Program-made: the position numbers and the translations under genes
Notes under the pieces: generated by a model
What the model was told of the DNA's origin: nothing
The model's input: the letters and a program-made list of their open reading frames with translations, nothing else
Database searches by the model: none
Shown here: positions 54,160-64,000 of the stretch, one piece after another
Layout of the letters: each line of letters opens with the position of its first letter
Position numbering within the stretch: the first letter of the stretch is position 1
From: Microglena sp. YARC
Lineage: Eukaryota; Chlorophyta; Chlorophyceae; Chlamydomonadales; Chlamydomonadaceae
NCBI GenBank assembly: GCA_022414725.1
Contig: JAJSRW010001615.1
Coordinates: forward strand, 26,001-90,000
Direction: 5' to 3'
DNA length: 64,000 bases

Positions 54160-57100
54160 TACAAACTCACTAACTCCTAAGGTTAAGAAGAAATGCATAG
54201 TGCCAGTTATGCGTGCCCGATGCAGACATTGGCCTGGTGGTGGCGGCGGCACTGACATATGCAGGTTGGGAAGACCTACCAGTGGGATAGTGTACCAGCC
54301 TTAGGAATTTGAATTTGAATTTGAAATTTGGGGTGAAGGCAGGGTGGACAGACCTGCCTGTGGACTAATTTACCAGTCTTATAAATTTTAATTTTAATTT
54401 GGATTTAAATTTGGGGTGAAGGCAGGGTGGACAGACCTACCAGTCGACTAGTCTACAGTCATAGGAATTCGAATTTGAATTTAAATTTGAATTTGGGGTG
54501 AAGGCAGGGTGGACAGACCTGCATGTAGACTAGTTAACCAGTCCTAGGAATTTATATTTTGAATTTTGGAGCACTGTAGATGCAGCTTTTATACTGCGCC
54601 ACACAGTGGAGCTGTACAATAAAAAAAACGCTATTTTGTGCTTTCATTGACTTCAGGAAGGCTTGTGACAGTGTCAACAGAAGGATCCTTTGGAGCTGCC
54701 TTGCACATATGGTATTCACAGCAACTACATGAATACCTTGAGAAACATGTATAAACAAGTCTGTATGAGAGTACGTGTAGGCAATCGTATTAGCTCTGCC
54801 TTCTTAGCAGAGGCAGGTGATTAACAAGGAGAAAATATCTTTCCGCTTTTATTTGGTCTCTTTATTTGACAATTGGAGAAGTTCTTTACCGAGAAATGTG
54901 GAAAGAGGAAGGTATCAGAATTGCTGATAACATTTGCAGAGTAATCTTGTATGCCGATGATCTAGCTATTATTAGCGAATCGTTTAACGACGGGGGCCCT
55001 GAGTTCGTAACCTATCCTTAAGTGTTAAGTGTGGGCTCCAGACGTCTGGGTTATAATATTAATACTTCTCACGCTTTCGAAGGCAAATGGGAAACTATAC
55101 AGAATACGTTATTGAAAAGGGCTCTTGGCGTTAGAGATGACACCCCTAGCAACTTGGTCCTCAATGAACTCAATATATCACCTACATGGGCTCAATGCTT
55201 GAGACAATGTATTGGCTTTGGGAATGAAATCTTGTTGATTTTTTCTTGAAAGGACTTTCACCCCAGGAGGTGGGTCTCCCGACATAAACCAGCAACCCGA
55301 GGATTGTTGACTGTAAGGCAATGCTTTTTTAAAAGAGCCTTGCTAGAGAAGGCTCTAATGTCAACCAGGGGATAGCAACCTGGGATAGCAACACACAATG
55401 TTGATTCTGTCAACTATGCTGTTTCGGCCATCCTGCGGGAGAGGCAACGGAACCAGGCGTGTGAGTTGTCTGTGCTCGACATCTGCCATGACGCCAGGTT
55501 TGTTTGGTTGTGTAGGGTTTAGGTTCTAAATAAGGCATATGAAGTGTCTGGCACTAATGTAGGAAGCATTTATGTTGAAAGGCGTGTTGTTTCTGTTGAT
55601 TCTGTTAACTCTGATGGTTCTGTTGTTTCTGTTAACTGTGATGGTTCTGTTGTTTCTGTTGACTCTGTTCATTCTATTGGTTCTGTTGTTTCTGTTGACT
55701 CTGTGACTGCGGCCCCCTGTTGGAGGGACAATAGAACCAGGCGTTTGAGATATCTGTGATCGAGATAATTCATGACGCTGTGAATGTTGTTTTGCGCAGG
55801 GTTTAAGGTATAAATTAAGAGTATGATGCGTCTGGTACTCGTATTATAGGCATTAAAGCATTTATGTGGTCATTTTTGTTGTAGAAAGCATTCATGTTGA
55901 AATACGTGTTGTTCCAGTTGTTTCTGTAGATTCTGCTGACTCTAACGATCCTGTTGTTTCTGTAGATTCTGTTGTTTCTGTTGACTCTGCTCTTGCTTCT
56001 GTTGATTCTGTTAACCAGGTGTTGTTTCTGTTGATTCTGTTGACTCGACTATTGTTTCTGTTGATTCTGTCATTTTGCTGTTGTTTCTGTTGATTTTGTT
56101 GGCCAAGCTGTTGATTCTGTTGACTCTGCTATTGTTTCTGTTGATTCTGTTGACCAAGCTGTTGTTTCTGTTGATTATGTTGACCAAGCTGGAGTTTCTG
56201 TTGATTCTGTTGACTGTTCTGTTGCGGTCATCTTGTGGGAGAGACAACAGAACCAGGCGTTTGAGTTGTCTGTGCGCAAGATCTATCAAGACACGAGGTA
56301 TGTTTCGTTGTGTAGCGTTTGTGTGTATGTGTGTTTGGGGGGGAGTTAGGGGTGTGAAGGGGTGGGGAGGGGGGGGGAGTTATGGTGGTGGTGGTGGGTG
56401 GGTGGGTGTAGTAGATGACCTAAATGAGATGGTTTTCATGGCGAAGAGATCTATCAAGACACCAGGTATCTTTTTTTCGATTATTTATGCTTACCATAGG
56501 CACAGAATTAATTTGCACATGACTTGGCAAACGACCTTTTGCCAAAACTAAATTTGAGTCGATTGTGAGCTGCCTGAGTTGCTCGCTGTCAAGACCCCAA
56601 GTATCTTTCGTTTTCAAAATTGTATGCTTTTTGTTTCCTCTCCACCCACTGCCCCCTCCATCAACCCACCACACACCCGCTTATCAACCCACCCACCCAT
56701 CCCGCCATCAACTCACCTCCCGCTCATCAGTCAACCCACCCACCCGCTTATCAACCCACACACCCACTGGCTCGTCAACCCGCCTCCATGCTTGTATGAT
56801 GATAGCGGCTTGGACCTCAGAAATGATGCTAAGACACGACACGGCTTTCAGACGAGGGGCAACCCATGCGTTAGTGAGCCTTCTTTGTTACAGCTGGCAA
56901 ATTTGGAGCCCAGTAGAGCAACCTGGAAAAGACATCTATGGTTATCTGTGCAAGGCAGCTTCTGGCCAGCATCTAGATTCAGGCGCAACCCTTACTTAGT
57001 GCGACTTCTTCGTTACAGCTTGCAAATTTGGAGCCCAGTAGGGCAACCTGGACGGGGACACCTCTGATTGCTGTACCAGGCAGCTTCTTGCCAGCTTCCA

Positions 57101-58187
57101 GGTTCAGGCGCAACCCTTACCTTAGTGTCTGCCTACTTGCCATTCGCATTTGTTTGGCTGCGCAAGGCAGCTTCTGGCCAGCCTCCAGGCTTAGGAGCCA
57201 CCCTTGCCTGAGAGTGCCTACTTTGTTACAGCTGGCAAATTTGAAGCCCAGTAGGGCAACTGGACGGGACACCTCTGATTTGCTGTACCAGGCAGCATCT
57301 GGCCAGCTTCCAGGCTGAGGCGCCAACCTTGCCTTAGTGCGACTTCTTCGTAACAGCTGTCAGATTTGGAGCCCATTAGGGCAACTTGGGCGGGACACCT
57401 CTGGTTGACTGCGCAAGGCAGCTTCTGGCCAGCTTCCAGGCTGAGGCGCCACCCTTGCCTTAGTGTCCGCCTACTTGTTAACCATTTTTGTTTTGCATTT
57501 GGTTGGCTGCATTTTTTTATTCAGCTCCGAATCATTTAGAGTCAGCTTATATTCGGTTGGAATCGGTTGGAATCAGTTGGAGTCAGCTACACATCAGTTG
57601 GAATCGGTTGGAGTCAGTTGGAATCAATTGGATTCAGCTTAATAATCGGTTGGAACCAGTTGGAATCTGTTGGAGTCAGTTGGAATATTCCATCAGAATC
57701 GGTTGTAGTCAGCAAATAATCATTTGGAGTCAACTTGGAATTAGTTGGAATCAGCTCAGCCTTTCTTTTAAAATCAGTTGGAGTCAGCTGATAATCAGTT
57801 GGTGACAGCTTGGAATGAGTTGGATTCAGCTTATAATCGGTTGGAGACAGCTTGGAATCAGTTGGAATCAGTTATTTCTATGTTTTACAAATCAGTTGGA
57901 GTCAGCTTTGGAATCAGTTGGAATCAGCTCTTTCTCTCTTTTAAAATCAGTTGGAATCAGCTCTTCCTTTCTTTTAAAAATCAGTTGGAGTCAGCTTGGA
58001 ATCAGTTGGAATCGGCTCTTTCTCTCTTTTAAAAATCAGTATGAGTCAGCTAAAAAATCACTCTCCTAGCAACCCACCCACCCACCCACCCACCCACCGG
58101 CTCATCAAACCACCCTTCACCCAACCTTCCACCCACCCTTCCCACCCTCCTAGCAACCCACCCACCCACCCACCCACCCACCTCTCG
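54160..58187 (+). repeat. 4.04-kb tandem unit, copy 4
   Basis: 4028 bp with more 1-bp deletions than copies 1-3. From this copy onward the sequence AAAGGCGTG replaces AAAGACGTG (near 55580), a shared substitution that separates copies 4-6 from 1-3. RT fragment about 54605-55250. Confidence 0.93.
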
Positions 58188-61100
58188 TACAAACTCACTA
58201 ACTCCTAAGGTTAAGAAGAAATGCATAGTGCCAGTTATGCGTGGCCGATGCAGACATTGGCCTGGTGGTGGCGGCGGCACTGACATATGCAGGTTGGGAA
58301 GACCTACCAGTGGGATAGTGTACCAGCCTTAGGAATTTGAATTTGAATTTGAATTTGGGGTGAAGGCAGGGTGGACAGACCTGCCTGTGGACTAATTTAC
58401 CAGTCTTATAAATTTTAATTTTAATTTGGATTTAAATTTGGGGTGAAGGCAGGGTGGACAGACCTACCAGTCGACTAGTCTACCAGTCATAGGAATTCGA
58501 ATTTGAATTTAAATTTGAATTTGGGGGTGAAGGCAGGGTGGACAGACCTGCATGTAGACTAGTTAACCAGTCCTAGGAATTTATATTTTGAATTTTGGAG
58601 CACTGTAGATGCAGCTTTTATACTGCGCCACACAGTGGAGCTGTACCAATAAAAAAACGCTATTTTGTGCTTTCATTGACTTCAGGAAGGCTTGTGACAG
58701 TGTCAACAGAAGGATCCTTTGGAGCTGCCTTGCACATATGGGTATTCACAGCAACTACATGAATACCTTGAGAAACATGTATAAACAAGTCTGTATGAGA
58801 GTACGTGTAGGCAATCGTATTAGCTCTGCCTTCTTAGCAGAGGCAGGTGATTAACAAGGAGAAAATATCTTTCCGCTTTTATTTGGTCTCTTTATTGACC
58901 AATTGGAGAAGTTCTTTACCGAGAAATGTGGAAAGAGGAAGGTATCAGAATTGCTGATAACATTTGCAGAGTAATCTTGTATGCCGATGATCTAGCTATT
59001 ATTAGCGAATCGTTTAACCGACGGGGGCCCTGAGTTCGTAACCTATCCTTAAGTGTTAAGTGTGGGCTCCAGACCGTCTGGGTTATAATATTAATACTTC
59101 TCACGCTTTCGAAGGCAAATGGGAAACTATACAGAATACGTTATTGAAAAGGGCTCTTGGCGTTAGAGATGACACCCCTAGCAACTTGGTCCTCAATGAA
59201 CTCAATATATCACCTACATGGGCTCAATGCTTGAGACAATGTATTGGCTTTGGGAATGAAATCTTGTTGATTTTTTCTTGAAAGGACTTTCACCCCAGGA
59301 GGTGGGTCTCCCGACATAAACCAGCAACCCGAGGATTGTTGACTGTAAGGCAATGCTTTTTTAAAAGAGCCTTGCTAGAGAAGGCTCTAATGTCAACCCA
59401 GGGGATAGCAACCTGGGATAGCAACACACAATGTTGATTCTGTCAACTATGCTGTTTCGGCCATCCTGCGGGAGAGGCAACGGAACCAGGCGTGTGAGTT
59501 GTCTGTGCTCGACATCTGCCATGACGCCAGGTTTGTTTGGTTGTGTAGGGTTTAGGTTCTAAATAAGGCATATGAAGTGTCTGGCACTAATGTAGGAAGC
59601 ATTTATGTTGAAGGCGTGTTTGTTTCTGTTGATTCTGTTAACTCTGATGGTTCTGTTGTTTCTGTTAACTGTGATGGTTCTGTTGTTCTGTTGACTCTGT
59701 TCATTCTATTGGTTCTGTTGTTTCTGTTGACTCTGTGACTGCGGCCCCCCTGTTGGAGGGACAATAGAACCAGGCGTTTGAGATATCTGTGATCGAGATA
59801 ATTCATGACGCTGTGAATGTTGTTTTGCGCAGGGTTTAAGGTATAAATTAAGAGTATGATGCGTCTGGTACTCGTATTATAGGCATTAAAGCATTTATGT
59901 GGTCATTTTTGTTGTAGAAAGCATTCATGTTGAAATACGTGTTGTTCCAGTTGTTTCTGTAGATTCTGCTGACTCTAACGATCCTGTTGTTTCTGTAGAT
60001 TCTGTTGTTTCTGTTGACTCTGCTCTTGCTTCTGTTGATTCTGTTAACCAAGGTGTTGTTTTCTGTTGATTCTGTTGACTCGACTATTGTTTCTGTTGAT
60101 TCTGTCATTTTGCTGTTGTTTCTGTTGATTTTGTTGGCCAAGCTGTTGATTCTGTTGACTCTGCTATTGTTTCTGTTGATTCTGTTGACCAAGCTGTTGT
60201 TTCTGTTGATTATGTTGACCAAGCTGGAGTTTCTGTTGATTCTGTTGACTGTTCTGTTGCGGTCATCTTGTGGGAGAGACAACAGAACCAGGCGTTTGAG
60301 TTGTCTGTGCGCAAGATCTATCAAGACACGAGGTATGTTTCGTTGTGTAGCGTTTGTGTGTATGTGTGTTTGGGGGGGGAGTTAGGGGTGTGAAGGGGGT
60401 GGGGAGGGGGGGGGAGTTATGGTGGTGGTGGTGGGTGGGTGGGTGTAGTAGATGACCTAAATGAGATGGTTTTCATGGCGAAGAGATCTATCAAGACACC
60501 AGGTATCTTTTTTTCGATTATTTATGCTTACCATAGGCACAGAATTAATTTGCACATGACTTGGCAACGACGACCTTTTGCCAAACTAAATTTGAGTCGA
60601 TTGTGAGCTGCCTGAGTTGCTCGCTGTCAAGACCCAAGTATCTTTCGTTTTCAAAATTGTATGCTTTTTGTTTCCTCTCCACCCACTGCCCCTCCATCAA
60701 CCCACCCACACACCCGCTTATCAACCCACCCACCCATCCCGCCATCAACTCACCCTCCCGCTCATCAGTCAACCCACCCACCCGCTTATCAACCCACACA
60801 CCACTGGCTCGTCAACCCGCCTCCATGCTTGTATGATGATAGCGGCTTGGACCTCAGAAATGATGCTAAGACACGACACGGCTTTCAGACCGAGGGGCAA
60901 CCCATGCGTTAGTGAGCCTTCTTTGTTACAGCTGGCAAATTTGGAGCCCAGTAGAGCAACCTGGAAAAGACATCTATGGTTATCTGTGCAAGGCAGCTTT
61001 CTGGCCAGCATCTAGATTCAGGCGCAACCCTTACCTTAGTGCGACTTCTTCGTTACAGCTTGCAAATTTGGAGCCCAGTAGGGCAACCTGGACGGGACAC

Positions 61101-62223
61101 CTCTGATTGGCTGTAACCAGGCAGCTTCTTGCAGCTTCCAGGTTCAGGCGCAACCCTTACCTTAGTGTCTGCCTACTTGCCATTCGCATTTGTTTTGGCT
61201 GCGCAAGGCAGCTTCTGGCCAGCCTCCAGGCTTAGGAGCCACCCTTGCTGAGAGTGCCTACTTTGTTACAGCTGGCAAATTTGAAGCCCAGTAGGGCAAC
61301 CTGGACGGGACACCTCTGATTTGCTGTACCAGGCAGCATCTGGCCAGCTTCCAGGCTGAGGCGCCAACCTTGCCTTAGTGCGACTTCTTCGTAACAGCTG
61401 TCAGATTTGGAGCCCATTAGGGCAACTTGGGCGGGACACTCTGGTTGACTGCGCAAGGCAGCTTCTGGCCAGCTTCCAGGCTGAGGCGCCACCCTTTGCC
61501 TTAGTGTCCGCCTACTTGTTAACCATTTTTGTTTGCATTTGGTTGGTGCAATTTTTTTATTCAGCTCCGAATCATTTAGAGTCAGCTTATATTCGGTTGG
61601 AATCGGTTGGAATCAGTTGGAGTCAGCTACACATCAGTTGAATCGGTTGGAGTCAGTTGGAATCAATTGGATTCAGCTTAATAATCGGTTGGAACCAGTT
61701 GGAATCTGTTGGAGTCAGTTGGAATATTCCATCAGAATCGGTTGTAGTCAGCAAAATAATCATTTGAGTCAACTTGGAAATTAGTTGGAATCAGCTCAGC
61801 CTTTCTTTTAAAAATCAGTTGGAGTCAGCTGATAATCAGTTGGTGACAGCTTGGAATGAGTTGGATTCAGCTTATAATCGGTTGGAGACAGCTTGGAATC
61901 AGTTGGAATCAGTTATTTCTATGTTTACAAATCAGTTGGAGTCAGCTTGGAATCAGTTGGATCAGCTCTTTCTCTCTTTTAAAATCAGTTTGGAATCAGC
62001 TCTTCCTTTCTTTTAAAAATCAGTTGGAGTCAGCTTGGAATCAGTTGGAATCGGCTCTTTCTTCTCTTTTAAAATCAGTATGAGTCAGCTAAAAATCACT
62101 CTCCTAGCAACCCACCCACCCACCCACCACCACCGGCTCATCAAACCACCCTTCCACCCAACCTTCCACCCACCCTTCCCACCCTCCTAGCAACCCACCC
62201 ACCCACCCACCCACCACCTCTCG
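58188..62223 (+). repeat. 4.04-kb tandem unit, copy 5
   Basis: 4036 bp, colinear with the others. Single-base indels become frequent after about 60560 (for example GGCAACGACGACC, CTTTCTGG). RT fragment about 58640-59280. Confidence 0.93.
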
Positions 62224-64000
62224 TACAAACTCACTAACTCCTAAGGTTAAGAAGAAATGCATAGTGCCAGTTATGCGTGGCCCGATGCAGACATTGGCCT
62301 GGTGGTGGCGGCGGCACTGACATATGCAGGTTGGGAAGACCTACCAGTGGGATAGTGTACCAGCCTTAGGAATTTGAATTTGAATTTGAATTTGGGTGAA
62401 GGCAGGGTGGACAGACCTGCCTGTGGACTAATTTACCAGTCTTATAAATTTTAATTTTAATTTGGATTTAAATTTGGGGTGAAGGCAGGGTGGACAGACC
62501 TACCAGTCGACTAGTCTACCAGTCATAGGAATTCGAATTTGAATTTAAATTTGAATTTGGGGTGAAGGCAGGGTGGACAGACCTGCATGTAGACTAGTTA
62601 ACCAGTCTAGGAATTTATATTTTGAATTTTGGAGCACTGTAGATGCAGCTTTTATACTGCGCCACACAGTGGAGCTGTACCAATAAAAAAACGCTATTTT
62701 GTGCTTTCATTGACTTCAGGAAAGGCTTGTGACAGTGTCAACAGAAGGATCCTTTGGAGCTGCCTTGCACATATGGGTATTCACAGCAACTACATGAATA
62801 CCTTGAGAAACATGTATAAACAAGTCTGTATGAGAGTACGTGTAGGCAATCGTATTAGCTCTGCCTTCTTAGGCAGAGGCAGGTGATTAACAAGGAGAAA
62901 ATATCTTTCCGCTTTTATTTGGTCTCTTTATTGACCAATTGGAGAAGTTCTTTACCGAGAAATGTGGAAAGAGGAAGGTATCAGAATTGCTGATAACATT
63001 TGCAGAGTAATCTTGTATGCCGATGATCTAGCTATTATTAGCGAATCGTTTAACCGACGGGGGCCCTGAGTTCGTAACCTATCCTTAAGTGTTAAGTGTG
63101 GGCTCCAGACCGTCTGGGTTTAATATTAATACTTCTTCACGCTTTCGAAGGCAAATGGGAAATATACAGAATACGTTATTGAAAAGGGCTCTTGCGTTAG
63201 AGATGACACCCCTAGCAACTTGGTCCTCAATGAACTCAATATATCACCTACATGGGCTCAATGCTTGAGAAAGTATTGGCTTTGGGAATGAATCTTGTTG
63301 ATTTTTTCTTGAAAGGACTTTCACCCCAGGAGGTGGGTCTCCCGACATAAAAACCAGCAACCCGAGGATTGTTGACTGTAAGGCAATGCTTTTTTTAAAA
63401 GAGCCTTGCTAGAGAAGGCTCTAATGTCAACCCAGGGGATAGCAACCTGGGATAGCAACACACAATGTTTGATTCTGTCAACTATGCTGTTTCGGCCATC
63501 CTGCGGGAGAGGCAACGGAACCAGGCGTGTGAGTTGTCTGTGCTCGACATCTGCCATGACGCAGCAGGTTTGTTTGGTTGTGTAGGGTTTAGGTTCTAAA
63601 TAAGGCATATGAAAGTGTCTGGCACTAATGTAGGAAGCATTTATGTTGAAAGGCGTGTTGTTTCTGTTGATTCTGTTAACTCTGATGGTTTCTGTTGTTT
63701 CTGTTAACTGTGATGGTTCTGTTGTTTCTGTTGACTCTGTTCATTCTATGGTTCTGTTGTTTCTGTTGACTCTGTGACTGCGGCCCCCCCTGTTGAGGGG
63801 ACAATAGAACCAGGCGTTTGAGATATCTGTGATCGAGATAATTCATGACGCTGTGAATGTTGTTTTGCGCAGGTTTAAGGTATAAATTAAGAGTATGATG
63901 CGTCTGGTACTCGTATTATAGGCATTAAAGCATTTATGTGTCATTTTTTGTTGTAGAAAGCATTCATGTTGAATACGTGTTGTTCCAGTTGTTTCTGTAG
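62224..64000 (+). repeat. 4.04-kb tandem unit, copy 6 (truncated by window end)
   Basis: The first 1777 bp of the unit, through the RT fragment (62680-63310) into the GATTCTGTT repeats. Indels in homopolymers are dense (CCCATAAAAACC, GCTTTTTTTAAAAG). The array continues beyond the window. Confidence 0.92.

Noticed and set aside
42462..63310. Active reverse transcriptase genes in the 4-kb units
   Set aside because: Each is only about 660 bp, frameshifted, interrupted after YADD and without endonuclease.

Overview
This is a eukaryotic nuclear window. It has spliceosomal introns with GT/AG borders, non-LTR retrotransposons, MITEs, a tRNA-derived SINE and very abundant minisatellites. Two interrupted protein-coding genes can be read through the repeats. 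A green alga or close relative is the best guess: the kinase has the layout I associate with green-algal tyrosine-kinase-like (TKL) kinases (a long Ser/Gly/Arg-rich insert between DFG and TGSLMYM), and short runs of CCCTAAA occur. The species is not identified.

Layout. (1) 1-17.3 kb, minus strand: a TKL-type protein kinase in at least seven exons. In transcript order these are the Gly-rich loop and VAVK (17161-17294), helix C to hinge (14948-15070), hinge to helix E (11391-11525), HRD loop (9572-9613), DFG (7211-7290), the activation-segment insert (3509-3806) and TGSLMYM (888-915). The APE motif and C-lobe would lie left of the window, and the N-terminus was not found. (2) 17.3-26.3 kb: gene-poor sequence with microsatellites, two copies of a TA-flanked MITE and a 5'-truncated LINE. 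(3) 26.3-41.6 kb, plus strand: a phosphopantothenoylcysteine decarboxylase (PPCDC/HAL3) gene in at least four exons (26319-26467, 32554-32744, 33211-33294, 41451-41627). Its third intron carries a nearly complete degenerate LINE (34851-38732) inserted in a MITE. (4) 41.6-64 kb: short duplications of the PPCDC terminal exon, then about 5.4 tandem copies of a 4.04-kb unit. Each unit holds a PPCDC-terminal-exon remnant, a broken reverse-transcriptase fragment, exon-like pieces of an unknown gene and internal minisatellites.

The most striking pattern is that the arrays flanking almost every exon of both genes are built from copies of that exon's own splice junction. Each copy is a few tens of bases of exon edge plus the adjoining GT or AG and intron. 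Copies of a 5' exon edge lie upstream of the exon and copies of a 3' edge lie downstream. The intact exon is usually a single copy at one end of its array. Where it could be checked (DFG and TGSLMYM exons), the duplicates have lost splice sites or catalytic-motif residues. A hAT-like MITE next to the kinase Gly-loop exon has an 8-bp target duplication that includes the splice donor itself, similar in principle to introner insertions.

Most long open frames here are translations of minisatellites and were not called as genes. All calls come from reading the sequence; no database search was run.
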